DNA from: an uncultured Pelagibacteraceae bacterium
GTDB lineage: Bacteria; Pseudomonadota; Alphaproteobacteria; Pelagibacterales; Pelagibacteraceae
Direction of reading: 5' to 3'
Length of the DNA stretch: 64,000 nt
Assembly (NCBI GenBank): GCA_902597335.1
Contig: CACJXK010000002.1
Coordinates: forward strand, 62,001 to 126,000
Shown here: piece after piece, positions 37,740 through 46,476 of the stretch
Layout: each line of letters starts with the position of its first letter
How positions within the stretch are numbered: the stretch's first letter is position 1
Position numbers and translations under genes: made by a program
The notes under the pieces: generated by a model
The model's database searches: none
Told to the model about the DNA's origin: nothing
Seen by the model: only the letters and a program-made list of their open reading frames with translations

Positions 37740-38961
37740 GAAAAAACTAGATTTATCTTTAGGAAGAACCTTTAACCTTTTAAAAAAACTTGGTAATCCC
37801 CAGGATAAATTAAAAAATATTGTAACAGTTGTAGGGACTAACGCAAAAGCAAGCATGTGCTATAGTCTTAAGTCAATTCTTAACCAAGCTGGATACAAAA
37901 CCAATCTTTATACCTCACCCCACTTACTCTCTTACACAGAAAGATACGTTTTTAATGATAAAGAAATCGAGGAAGAAGATTTAATAGAATTACTAACAGA
38001 TGTTGAAAAGATATTAGGTGATGACAATGCAACACTATTTGAAATTTTAACTTGTGCATTTATAAAATTAGCCGAAAATTTCAAAGATAATATTAATATT
38101 ATAGAGGCTGGATTATTTCATCAATTTGATAGTACAAATGTGTTTAAGGGGAATTTAATGACACTTATTGGTGTCATTCATAACGACCACTTCCAATGGC
38201 TTGAAAATAAATCGATTGAGGGAGTAATCTATGAAAAAACAGCTAAGCTTTTAAATTCAAATATATTTGTTAATAAACAAGTCAACGATAAAATAAGATA
38301 TAAGATTGAAAGGTCATTAGAAAAAAATACTTCTAATAAATATTTTTTTGGAAAAGATTTTAATATTACAAATTCTGAAAATGGTTTTATTCAATATCAA
38401 GATTATTTAGGTGAAATGGTATTACCTGAACCAAATATTCTTGGAAATCATCAACTTTATAATATAAGTACCACGATTGCTGCATCACGAAAAATATTTA
38501 ATATAAAAAATAATGATATAATTAATGGTATTCAAAATATTTCACTCAAAGGAAGATTGGAAGAAATCAAAAGTGGTAATTTAAAGACGATTGCAGGCAA
38601 CAATAGATTAATTGTTGACGGTGGTCATAATATAAGTGCAAGTTTATCTATTGCTAATTGGATAAAAAACCAAAATCAAGAGGTAAATCTAATAGTTGGA
38701 ATGATGAAAGATAAGGAACATATAGAATTTATAAAATCTTTCAGAAATATAGTTAATTCTATAACTTTGATTGATATTCCTAATCAGGATGGTGCAATAT
38801 CAAAAGAAGATTTGGAAAGTAAGTTAAATGATTTAAATTTAAATATTAAAAGATCACAAAACATTGAAAGTGCTATAAAATCGTTATCAAAAAACGAAAA
38901 TACAATAACTGTTTGTATAGGATCACTTTATCTAGCAGGAGAAATTTTAAAATTAAATTAG
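37696..38961 (+). CDS. folC: Folylpolyglutamate synthase / dihydrofolate synthase, altered P-loop
   Basis: The 421-aa Mur-ligase-family protein has LDLSLGRTFNLLKKLGNP, YTSPHLLSYTER and DGGHNISAS. The P-loop, GTNGKGS in the family, is GTNAKAS: both inner glycines are alanine while Lys51 remains. It adds glutamate to dihydropteroate and folates. The chosen ATG gives a 44-base overlap with accD, but the start is supported because the segment after it matches the usual FolC N-terminus. Confidence 0.88.
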   Translation: MKIQRLISKLEKHHKKKLDLSLGRTFNLLKKLGNPQDKLKNIVTVVGTNAKASMCYSLKSILNQAGYKTNLYTSPHLLSYTERYVFNDKEIEEEDLIELLTDVEKILGDDNATLFEILTCAFIKLAENFKDNINIIEAGLFHQFDSTNVFKGNLMTLIGVIHNDHFQWLENKSIEGVIYEKTAKLLNSNIFVNKQVNDKIRYKIERSLEKNTSNKYFFGKDFNITNSENGFIQYQDYLGEMVLPEPNILGNHQLYNISTTIAASRKIFNIKNNDIINGIQNISLKGRLEEIKSGNLKTIAGNNRLIVDGGHNISASLSIANWIKNQNQEVNLIVGMMKDKEHIEFIKSFRNIVNSITLIDIPNQDGAISKEDLESKLNDLNLNIKRSQNIESAIKSLSKNENTITVCIGSLYLAGEILKLN

Positions 38962-39278
38962 ATATTTTCCTTAATAAAAGAAACAATATCGCTTTTAGGT
39001 GTAGCACCAACTTTTGTAGCTTTTAACTCTCCACCCGAAAATAAGAGCATAGTAGGAATTCCTCTTATCGAATATCGCGTTGGAACATTAGGTTGAGAGT
39101 CTATGTCGTGTTTTGCAACCACAACTTCCTCTGCCATTTCATCAGAGATTTCCTCTAAAATAGGGCCCACCATTTTACAAGGTCCACACCATTCTGCCCA
39201 AAAATCTACAAGAACTGGTTTATCACTTTTTAAAACTTTTTCGTCAAAGTTTTCATCAGTTACATTAATTGTAGCCAT
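38958..39278 (-). CDS. trxA: Thioredoxin
   Basis: The 106-aa protein has the redox site WAEWCGPCKM and cis-proline segment IRGIPTMLLF. It is full length with no signal peptide, so it is cytoplasmic. It is convergent with folC, overlapping by four bases. Confidence 0.96.
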   Translation of the reverse strand: MATINVTDENFDEKVLKSDKPVLVDFWAEWCGPCKMVGPILEEISDEMAEEVVVAKHDIDSQPNVPTRYSIRGIPTMLLFSGGELKATKVGATPKSDIVSFIKENI

Positions 39279-39345
39279 GAGATGGATATAGATTAATTTT
39301 GTATATATTCAATAGGTAAAATTGAGATTAATTTAGATTTATACA

Positions 39346-40779
39346 TTAAACATTTTCATACTTTTTTTGAATTGACATTGCATAATTATTAAACTCATCC
39401 AAAAGGGCTAATTTTTCATTGTCGTTTTCATTAGAATATTTCTCTCTTAAAGTATCAATTTCATTATATAAAGTTGGGATAGTCCACCATTTTTCTTTTT
39501 TTTCACTCAGTATTCTTTTTGCTATATCTCTTTTAATTGATTTATACATAGAGACTGGAAGTATCTCCGGAGCTTCTTGAAAGATGATTTTTTTACCAAA
39601 ACTAACTAATCTATCATCTTCAAACTTATCTAATAAATTTAATTTCTCTTTCCATGGTGCATCATGCCAACTTGGAAACAAAGCGGTATCCTTATTTGAT
39701 GTAAATTTTGTATAAATGCTCTCTTCTGCGTATATATCTTCTTGCGATTTTGATTGCTCTTTTTCTTCTGCAACCTCACGAAGGGCAGTTAAAATATTTT
39801 GTGAAAACTGTTCATTATTTTGAACAAATTCAGCTCTTTTTTTAATAACGTTTTTATCTAATTTATTATATGGTTCAACATTCAAGCCATATTTTGCACC
39901 AATAATTATTGGTGCTTTATTTGATCTAACTGTTCTTAAAAACTTGGGTGTTTTTTTCATCTCGGTTTTTAATTCATTTATAGATTTATTAATCAATGGT
40001 TGAATTTCTGTTCTAAGATCTATTGTATAATACCATCCTTGATAAATTGGATGCATACAATGTTTTGCATGTAGTGGTACAACTAAATGAAGCCTGGACT
40101 TTCCATAATAATATTCGTTTAATGTTATAATTTCACCTTTTTTTATAATAGTTTCAGTATTAGATTTATTTGCAGTGCTTAAAAAAGACTCCCAAGTATG
40201 TTCTTGTTTTTTTTTTACAATTTTCAAAACTTTTGCAGTAAGTTCTGCATCAGCTAGCGCGGAGTGAGCATCACTTGCATCTATACCTTGCATCTGAGCC
40301 AGAGATGCTAATTTAAAAACTGGGTTATTTTTTTCATTAATTTCAGTTTCTAAAACTGTTGGATCTACTGCATATGCAGCTCTTGCAATATTTATTCCAT
40401 CATGTCTTGTATTTGGTGCAGAATTTGTCAAATAAGGATACCTAATGCTTTTGAAAAATTCTTTTCTTATCATCTCCTCATCGAAATTTAGTGAACTCCA
40501 TCCTAAGAAAATAGCAGGGCTCCATTTCTTAAAAATTTTTTCAACCTGCCCAAGCATTTGATAGTGACTTAGATTTGTTTGAGTAAGTTGTTTAATTGAT
40601 GTCTTGTTAACTATTAAAGCTGCAGCTTGAAAAATCTCAGTTTCATGAAGTCTGCATCGAAGATTAAATCTATCTTTTTCTATAAAGTTCTCGTCAAATA
40701 GTATTCCCCCAATTTCTATGATGCTACCAAAGTCAGTGCTGGCGCTCGATGATTCTATGTCCCAAATTGCTAAATTCAT
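39346..40779 (-). CDS. sbcB: Exodeoxyribonuclease I (SbcB)
   Basis: The 477-aa length matches E. coli ExoI. Exonuclease motifs: IWDIESSSAS (Exo I), FLGWSSLNFDEEMIRKEFF (Exo II, like the E. coli GYNNVRFDDE) and DAHSALADAELTAK (Exo III, DEDDh type). The C-terminal half matches the ExoI SH3/helical part by length. It digests single-stranded DNA 3' to 5' in recombination and repair. It is the last gene of a leftward DNA-processing group with an MGME1-like nuclease and RmuC. Confidence 0.88.
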   Translation of the reverse strand: MNLAIWDIESSSASTDFGSIIEIGGILFDENFIEKDRFNLRCRLHETEIFQAAALIVNKTSIKQLTQTNLSHYQMLGQVEKIFKKWSPAIFLGWSSLNFDEEMIRKEFFKSIRYPYLTNSAPNTRHDGINIARAAYAVDPTVLETEINEKNNPVFKLASLAQMQGIDASDAHSALADAELTAKVLKIVKKKQEHTWESFLSTANKSNTETIIKKGEIITLNEYYYGKSRLHLVVPLHAKHCMHPIYQGWYYTIDLRTEIQPLINKSINELKTEMKKTPKFLRTVRSNKAPIIIGAKYGLNVEPYNKLDKNVIKKRAEFVQNNEQFSQNILTALREVAEEKEQSKSQEDIYAEESIYTKFTSNKDTALFPSWHDAPWKEKLNLLDKFEDDRLVSFGKKIIFQEAPEILPVSMYKSIKRDIAKRILSEKKEKWWTIPTLYNEIDTLREKYSNENDNEKLALLDEFNNYAMSIQKKYENV

Positions 40780-40903
40780 ATTATTAACCTCAAATTAGCT
40801 TTGTTTTGATGGGTTTTTGGAAAGTTTTTTAAGACTAAACCTTTGCATCTAAACAAGTAGCTTCTAGTTAGTTTCTTTTGTTGTATGTATTGGTTGGTTA
40901 AAG

Positions 40904-41590
40904 TCAAGCTATATTATTCAACTCGTAAAATTTTTTAACCCTACCCATAAATAAATTTTGATACATATCTAATTCTGCACCTTCAATTTTAAATTCTTGA
41001 AATAGAATATCTTTTGTACAAAGTAAAATTATGCCTGCTTTCATTTTTGTCCCATGTACTATATCATGAGCCAAAGTATATGCTCCAAGTTGTAAGAAAT
41101 AATCTTGAATATAATCTATTTTTTTAGGTTTATTGCTCTGCTTAAAATCTATTATGACATCTTTTCCCTGATAAATTCCAATTAAATCTGCAGTTCCTGC
41201 ATATTGCTCTGGATAATAAATAGTTTCTTCCATTCCATAAATTTCATCTAATTTATTATTTACACCTTTTTCAATTATTTCTTTGGCCATATTTTTATAT
41301 TGTTCGTTACTTTCAAAAAAGCTTTCATTAATCCTGCCTCTTAAGTAATCTTCAATATAAGAGTGCATTGACGTTCCTCTTGAAGATGCTTCAGTTTTAA
41401 TTCTTTTTGCTTCCTTTAAACCTACCCTTTCTTGCCAATTTTTGATGGCTGCCTTTTCCTCTTCGGATTTAGTAGCACTTAAGATTGTAGTAACACTTGG
41501 TAGTTTTTCCTCACCTAAGGAATATTTTCTATATCCATCCTCAATTGACCTAGTAGATTTTGGATAAATAAATTTATTACTCCATTTCAT
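40904..41590 (-). CDS. PD-(D/E)XK nuclease resembling mitochondrial MGME1
   Basis: The 228-aa protein carries RecB/Cas4-type motifs in order: GTSMHSYIEDYL (His76), GTADLIGIYQGK (Asp135), VIIDFKQSNKPK (Asp148, Lys150) and QLGAY (Gln167, Tyr171). From memory, PSVTTILS, the NWQER segment and YQGKDVIIDFKQSNKP align well with the MGME1 exonuclease of mitochondria (PSVTRVL, YQGKLCVIDWKTSEKP). MGME1 cuts single-stranded DNA ends. It lies between rmuC and sbcB, which suggests a joint role in DNA ends. Phage-type relatives exist. Confidence 0.78.
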   Translation of the reverse strand: MKWSNKFIYPKSTRSIEDGYRKYSLGEEKLPSVTTILSATKSEEEKAAIKNWQERVGLKEAKRIKTEASSRGTSMHSYIEDYLRGRINESFFESNEQYKNMAKEIIEKGVNNKLDEIYGMEETIYYPEQYAGTADLIGIYQGKDVIIDFKQSNKPKKIDYIQDYFLQLGAYTLAHDIVHGTKMKAGIILLCTKDILFQEFKIEGAELDMYQNLFMGRVKKFYELNNIA

Positions 41591-41601
41591 TCATTTAGGC
41601 T

Positions 41602-42702
41602 TTAAGAAACTTTTCGTTTTTCATCCTGACCATAACCAGAAATTGGAGATGGAGAACTTGGATCTGGATCATCGTCATCATTAGGATTTTTTATTGAGTC
41701 AATACTTCTGTTTATTGCTCTAGCATCTTTACCAAAACTATCAACTACCGACATTGCTTCTTCTAATTTTTTTCTTAAAACTAAAACGTTGTTAAAATGC
41801 ATATTAAATCTGGTACTTATTTTTTTTAAATGATCATATATTTCAGATGCATGCTTTTTAATTCGTAAGCTCTGAAATCCCATATGAAGTGATTGTAAGT
41901 AACCAGATAAATTATTAGGGCCCATGATGGTTACTTTATATTTCTTCATTAATTCTTGAGTTAATAATTCTTTTGTAGATGGATCTTGATAATTAGCTAA
42001 TTCTAAAAATAAACTTTCAGTTGGTGCATAAACTATGGCAAAATCTGTCGTAGTTGGTGGGACGATATATTTTTCGTTCACACTTTTAGCTTTTTCTTTA
42101 AATGCTCTAGCAAGTTTAGTTCTTGCATCAGCCATAGCTTTTTTGTCATCTTCCTGATGAGCATCTTGGATTGCCTTAAATCTTTCAACTGGAAAGTGGC
42201 TATCAACTGGAACCAAAATCCCATCTTGAAGTTTAATTGCAAATTCAACATTTTCACCCGTATCTTCTTTCATTTTTATATTTGATGAATATTGAGATGC
42301 TGGCAGCAAATCCTTAATCAGGGAGCCCAAACTAAACTCAGCTAAGGTTCCATACTTTTTAACACCTGCCAATATTTGATTAATCCCCTTCTGACTCTCA
42401 TTCAAATTTTCAACCTGAGCATTAAAGGAAGCTACTTTTTGATCTACTTGAGTTAAAGCATTTGTCATATCTTTTGTTACACCTGAGGAAAGATTATTAA
42501 AAGAAGTAGCCATTGAGCTCATAGTGCTATTTATTGTTGTATTTAAAGACTCTTTTAAATTTATAATTTCTTGATTTAGTTTTTGAATCTCCTGATTTTC
42601 CTTCTCATTATAAGATTCATTCTTTGATTTAAAATTCAAATATATAATTAATACTGAACTAATAAGTGAGAGTGAAAGTAAAATAAGAATTATAGTATTC
42701 AT
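41602..42702 (-). CDS. rmuC: DNA recombination protein RmuC
   Basis: The 366-aa protein has an N-terminal membrane helix (IILILLSLSLISSVLIIYL), a coiled coil to about residue 115, and the RmuC nuclease-like core (GSLIKDLLPASQY, VPVDSHFPVERF, DFAIVYAPTESLFLEL). RmuC limits rearrangements at inverted repeats; a nuclease role is inferred from the family fold. It heads the leftward group with the MGME1-like gene 11 bases on. Confidence 0.92.
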   Translation of the reverse strand: MNTIILILLSLSLISSVLIIYLNFKSKNESYNEKENQEIQKLNQEIINLKESLNTTINSTMSSMATSFNNLSSGVTKDMTNALTQVDQKVASFNAQVENLNESQKGINQILAGVKKYGTLAEFSLGSLIKDLLPASQYSSNIKMKEDTGENVEFAIKLQDGILVPVDSHFPVERFKAIQDAHQEDDKKAMADARTKLARAFKEKAKSVNEKYIVPPTTTDFAIVYAPTESLFLELANYQDPSTKELLTQELMKKYKVTIMGPNNLSGYLQSLHMGFQSLRIKKHASEIYDHLKKISTRFNMHFNNVLVLRKKLEEAMSVVDSFGKDARAINRSIDSIKNPNDDDDPDPSSPSPISGYGQDEKRKVS

Positions 42703-42746
42703 GATTCGTAGGATATACGTGAAATTTTAAAATTCAATTAGAAAAG

Positions 42747-43424
42747 CTAAGAACTAAGTAAATTTAAAATTTTCTTTAAACTAATTTGGTTACTTGATTT
42801 TTTATTCGACATTAAGATTGCTGTACTTTTAAGAATATTTCCATCTTTTAAAATTCTTAAATTATTTGCACGTAAAGTCTCCCCTGTGCTGGTTATATCG
42901 GTTAAAATCTCAGATGAACCAGTAAATGGATATACCTCAGTTGCTCCAAGAGAAGGAACTAATTTAAATTGAGTTACTCCTTTTGAGAATAAAAATTCTT
43001 TGGTCAAGTTTGGATATTTAGTTGCAACTCTCAACCTGCTTTTCTTTTTATCTTTAAAATCAAAAGAAATTTCCTCTAAATCCGCAAGTGTTTGGACATC
43101 TATCCACTCATCAGGAACAGCTACAACAAGAGTTGCATTTCCGTAATCGAGTTTTTTATTAATAATAACTTTATTTTGAATATTTAATTCAGACTCTTTT
43201 AATAAATCATAACCTGAAAAACCTATATCTAATGATCCATCTCCTAATCTTTCAATAATTTCTCTTGCATGGAGATATACTATTTTTATTTTTTTATTTC
43301 CTTTTATATATCCAAAAAGATCCCTCTCTCCTCTTTCTGATAAAATTTTTAGATTTTTATTTTTAAAAATACTTAAAGTATCTTTTCTAAGTCTTCCTTT
43401 GCTAGGAATACCAATTTTAATCAT
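42747..43424 (-). CDS. hisG: ATP phosphoribosyltransferase, short form
   Basis: The 225-aa HisG is of the short type: it has GIPSKGRLRKDTLSIF and the phosphate loop GATEVYPFTGSSE, but no C-terminal regulatory domain. Short HisG needs HisZ to work, and hisZ is the gene directly upstream, overlapping by eight bases. First step of histidine synthesis. Confidence 0.93.
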   Translation of the reverse strand: MIKIGIPSKGRLRKDTLSIFKNKNLKILSERGERDLFGYIKGNKKIKIVYLHAREIIERLGDGSLDIGFSGYDLLKESELNIQNKVIINKKLDYGNATLVVAVPDEWIDVQTLADLEEISFDFKDKKKSRLRVATKYPNLTKEFLFSKGVTQFKLVPSLGATEVYPFTGSSEILTDITSTGETLRANNLRILKDGNILKSTAILMSNKKSSNQISLKKILNLLSS

Positions 43425-44466
43425 TTAAATTTATTGCACCTCCTACAGCTGGGACCTTTATTTTAGATCCTAAATCACTAATAAGATTGTCATAACGTCC
43501 ACCATTAACTTCAATTCTTCTTGATTTTACCTTTGTTTGAATTTTAAAAACCATACCTGTGTAATATTCCAAATGTCTGCCGAATGAAGACGAAAAATTT
43601 ACATTTAACTTTGAAACTTTATTTTTTGTTATTGGAAAATAATTCTTTCCAACACTAAGATTAATTTTATTTTGTTTAAAAAAAGTATTTAGAGTAGTTG
43701 CTGCTTTGCTCATAGGACAACTAATTTTTAAATAATCTCTAATAATTTTCGCAACATTTTGGCCTTCTATTTGTCTTCTTGGATCTTTAATTTTATTATC
43801 AAACCTTAATAAAATTTCGTTTAAAGTACGACCTGCAATATTTCTATCTTGATTTTGATTAAACATTTTCAAATATCTTTTTTTATCCAATTCAACTACT
43901 GTTTCATCTACATCTGAGTTAGTCTCTAAACGTTTTAACAATTCATTAAAATAATTATCTCTCCAAAAATGTCTTTGTAATCGAAGCCTCCATCTTTTTG
44001 GAATGTCTAATTTATTTATTAGTAAGTGAAAAATTTCAACATTCCCAATTGTAATACTTCCAGTTTTATATCTAAATTTATTTATAACTTTAATACTTGT
44101 ATCTATGATTTTTTTGTCATCTCTTTTCTCATCTTTTGATCCTAAAATCTCAAAACCTATTTGATCTCTAATAATTTTATCAGTTTTTTTCTGAACTTTT
44201 CTAAATGCTTGTCCGCTGTAAAAAACTTTTGAAGATTTCTTATTTTTTTGATTAAGATATTTAATACAAGACGCAACAGTTAAATCTGGTCTTAAACAAA
44301 TTTCTTTTCCATTCTGATCAACAAATGAAAAAATTAAACTTCTAAATGACTCACCAGATCTCTCAAGAATTAAATTGGTAGGTATGACTGTATCTAAATC
44401 GATGTAATCAAATCCACTCGATTTTAAAGATTTAAGAATATTCTCAGATAAGTTTTTTGACTTCAT
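43417..44466 (-). CDS. hisZ: ATP phosphoribosyltransferase regulatory subunit HisZ
   Basis: The 349-aa protein resembles the catalytic core of histidyl-tRNA synthetase (LRPDLTVASCIKYL, FYSGQAFRKVQ, GGRYDNLISDLG) but lacks the anticodon-binding domain and is distinct from the hisS product next to it. It completes the HisG-HisZ octamer and carries histidine feedback. It overlaps hisS by 23 bases. Confidence 0.88.
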   Translation of the reverse strand: MKSKNLSENILKSLKSSGFDYIDLDTVIPTNLILERSGESFRSLIFSFVDQNGKEICLRPDLTVASCIKYLNQKNKKSSKVFYSGQAFRKVQKKTDKIIRDQIGFEILGSKDEKRDDKKIIDTSIKVINKFRYKTGSITIGNVEIFHLLINKLDIPKRWRLRLQRHFWRDNYFNELLKRLETNSDVDETVVELDKKRYLKMFNQNQDRNIAGRTLNEILLRFDNKIKDPRRQIEGQNVAKIIRDYLKISCPMSKAATTLNTFFKQNKINLSVGKNYFPITKNKVSKLNVNFSSSFGRHLEYYTGMVFKIQTKVKSRRIEVNGGRYDNLISDLGSKIKVPAVGGAINLND

Positions 44467-45838
44467 TAATTAAATCTTTCTTTGAAAAAGTTTTATTATT
44501 CTCTCCCTTAACACCTTTTAAATTTTTAATTGTCACCGTATTATCTTTAAACTCATTTTCTCCGCAAATAATGGCAACTGGTAATTGACGTTTATTTGCA
44601 AAAGTAAGTTGTTTACCAAGATTTTTTTTAGAATCTAAAAATATTTCAGCATTAATATTGTTTTGTCTTAAGAGGTCTACAATTTCGTAGTAATTTTTTA
44701 AATATTTTTGGTCCATTACACATACCAAAACAGGTTTTTGTTCATCTAATTGAATTTGATCTAATTGCATTAATGCAAACAAAAGTCTGTCTACACCAAA
44801 ACTTATACCTGTTCCTGGAATGTCTACACCTTTAAATCTTGATATAAGCTTTGCGTAAGCTCCTCCTGAGCAAATACTACCGATATCTACTTCTTTACCT
44901 TTGTTATTTGTAACTTTAAAATTTAAATTTGTTTCTACAATAAAATCAGAGTAATAAGCCAAACCTCTCACAATTGTGAAGTTGGTTTTTACTTGATCTA
45001 GACTTGATCCATACCCAAGAACCACAAAAAATTCTTCCAACTCTTTTATTCCCTCTTGTGACAATGGATTTTTTAAGCTTTGTTTTAGCTCTTTTAATTC
45101 CTTAATTTTCAGATATTTTAATATTTGATAAACTTGCTCATCATTTAAATCAGCACCTTTTGTGATGGCTCCACTGTTATCTTTTCTCTCTTTTCTTAAG
45201 AGATCTTCTACACCTTTTAATCCAAAACCAGGTTTATCAAGTTTATCAATTGCTCTAATAACTTTTAACTGTTTTTCTTCAGATATTTTTAAATCATCTA
45301 ATAGTCCCTGAACTATTTTTCTATTACTTACATTAATTGTAAATTGACCTTTCTTTAGTCCACATTCAAGTAATGCTGCTGAAATTAAATTACAAAGCTC
45401 AGCATTAGCCTGTGAGGAATTAACATTTCCAACAATATCAAAATCTGCTTGCAAAAATTCTCTATATCTTCCATTTCCTGCCTTTTCATTACGAAATACA
45501 TTTTGAATAGCGTATCTTTTAAAAATTGAGGGTAACTCTTGATTATTTTGAGCAACAAATCTTGCTAAGGGACTTGATAGATCATATCGAAGAGTAATAT
45601 TTTTATCTCCATCTTTAAATGAAAATACATCAGACATAGGGTTAGTTTCATCCTCTGCCAAAAATGATCCAATATTTTCACTTATCTCAAACGATGGAGT
45701 TTCTAGTGGCTCAGCACCAAACTTAATAAAAACATTCTCAATTGCTGATAAAAGCTTTTTTTTGAGAAGGAGTTTTTTATCCCAACGATCTTCAAACCCT
45801 GAGGGTAGTCCAGGTATTAATTTATTTTCTTTCTTCAT
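44444..45838 (-). CDS. hisS: Histidyl-tRNA synthetase
   Basis: The 464-aa class-II synthetase has TLRYDLSSPLARF (motif 2 region), FQ-type RYREFLQADFDIVG, the histidine-binding GLAYYSDFIVET and motif 3 GISFGVDRL, followed by the anticodon-binding domain. It lies directly downstream of its own tRNA-His gene, with four bases between. That tRNA lacks G-1 and has A73, so this enzyme is expected to belong to the alphaproteobacterial type adapted to it (inference). Confidence 0.94.
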   Translation of the reverse strand: MKKENKLIPGLPSGFEDRWDKKLLLKKKLLSAIENVFIKFGAEPLETPSFEISENIGSFLAEDETNPMSDVFSFKDGDKNITLRYDLSSPLARFVAQNNQELPSIFKRYAIQNVFRNEKAGNGRYREFLQADFDIVGNVNSSQANAELCNLISAALLECGLKKGQFTINVSNRKIVQGLLDDLKISEEKQLKVIRAIDKLDKPGFGLKGVEDLLRKERKDNSGAITKGADLNDEQVYQILKYLKIKELKELKQSLKNPLSQEGIKELEEFFVVLGYGSSLDQVKTNFTIVRGLAYYSDFIVETNLNFKVTNNKGKEVDIGSICSGGAYAKLISRFKGVDIPGTGISFGVDRLLFALMQLDQIQLDEQKPVLVCVMDQKYLKNYYEIVDLLRQNNINAEIFLDSKKNLGKQLTFANKRQLPVAIICGENEFKDNTVTIKNLKGVKGENNKTFSKKDLINEVKKLI

Positions 45839-45842
45839 CTTT

Positions 45843-45917
45843 TGGTACCCTGGCTTGGGATCGAACCAAAAATTTCAGTTCCACAAACTGACGTGATAAC
45901 CATTTCACCACCAGGGC
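45843..45917 (-). tRNA. tRNA-His (anticodon GTG), no encoded G-1, A73
   Basis: The 75-nt tRNA has anticodon stem TCAGT/ACTGA with loop TTGTGGA and an encoded CCA. The acceptor stem GCCCTGG/CCAGGGT closes with a G1-U72 pair. The discriminator is A, and the base before G1 in the gene is A. Nearly all bacterial tRNA-His have G-1 paired with C73; the A73 type is known from a subset of alphaproteobacteria. Confidence 0.93.
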
Positions 45918-46052
45918 TTAATATTGTTTTATACTAATTAAAGTTAAATTTAAATTTATAAATAGTTAAATAGCTAGCTGCAAGCCAGCATGAAAATGAT
46001 GTCTTTTGTGAGATGCAAGAATATAACTATTTCTAATCATGGGAATTAAATA

Positions 46053-46072
46053 GCATTTTAAACTTAAAATGC
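46053..46072. repeat. 9-bp inverted repeat
   Basis: GCATTTTAA and TTAAAATGC are separated by only AC. A perfect short hairpin, second in the series downstream of csp. No T-run follows on the reverse strand. Confidence 0.55.
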
Positions 46073-46081
46073 AAGTATGTA

Positions 46082-46126
46082 TTGTATAGGAATATTTTTA
46101 GGCTTGCCTACTATATTCCTATACAA
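46082..46126 (-). repeat. 14-bp plus 5-bp hairpin downstream of csp
   Basis: TTGTATAGGAATAT (46082-46095) pairs perfectly with ATATTCCTATACAA (46113-46126). Inside the loop TAGGC/GCCTA forms a second stem. It lies 20 bases past the csp stop. It is not followed by a U-run in either direction, so it is not a textbook terminator; it may protect the csp mRNA or mark a small RNA. Confidence 0.65.
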
Positions 46127-46146
46127 AATTTTAAATGAAATAAATT

Positions 46147-46359
46147 TTAAGATGTTTTCTTTAAATTTACAGCGCTAGGACCTTTATCTCCATCCTGAAT
46201 CTCAAATTCTACAGCGTCGTTCTCATTCAAAAAACGAAGTCCTGCTTCACGAACTGCGCTTGCATGAACGAAACAATCTTTTTCTCCGTCTTCTCTTTCT
46301 ATAAAACCGTAGCCCTTCTTGCCGTTGAACCACTTTACTTTACCTTTTAATGTACTCAT
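46147..46359 (-). CDS. cspA: Cold-shock domain protein
   Basis: The 70-aa protein is a single OB-fold cold-shock domain with RNP1 KGYGFIERE and RNP2-like DCFVHASAV. It binds single-stranded RNA/DNA and melts mRNA structure. It has its own 117-nt upstream region with a candidate promoter and a small leader hairpin, and large hairpins after the stop. Symbol cspA is by family only. Confidence 0.93.
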   Translation of the reverse strand: MSTLKGKVKWFNGKKGYGFIEREDGEKDCFVHASAVREAGLRFLNENDAVEFEIQDGDKGPSAVNLKKTS

Positions 46360-46394
46360 ACTTTTTGTTTACTCTTTCTTTATTGTATTAAACT

Positions 46395-46446
46395 TAGCTA
46401 AACTTCAGCTAGCGGGATAATTATTAGATTTTAAAATTGAATGCAA
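46395..46446 (-). promoter_or_regulatory. Candidate csp promoter and leader hairpin
   Basis: On the reverse strand TTGCAT (46441-46446) and TAATTA (46418-46423) are 17 bp apart. The expected transcript start is close to TAGCT/AGCTA (46395-46411), a 5-bp hairpin at the start of the leader. Cold-shock genes often have structured leaders. Confidence 0.4.
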
Positions 46447-46476
46447 GCTTTAATCAAGCGCTCTTTTTACAGTTTG

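Larger units (their letters stand above)
45918..46146 (-). other. Gene-free stretch downstream of the cold-shock gene, rich in hairpins
   Basis: No ORF is credible in these 229 bases. Reading leftwards from csp, three inverted repeats follow: a long one at 46082-46126, one at 46053-46072, and GCTAGC/GCCAGC at 45973-45989 (one G-U pair on the reverse strand). It may be a long structured 3' UTR of csp or a separate small RNA. Confidence 0.45.

Noticed and set aside
43417..44466. hisZ as a duplicated or broken histidyl-tRNA synthetase
   Set aside because: It lacks the anticodon domain but is intact, and sits with a short hisG that needs HisZ; the true hisS is the neighbour.
46082..46126. Intrinsic terminator of csp
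   Set aside because: The hairpin is strong but no U-run follows on the reverse strand, so it is listed as a repeat instead.
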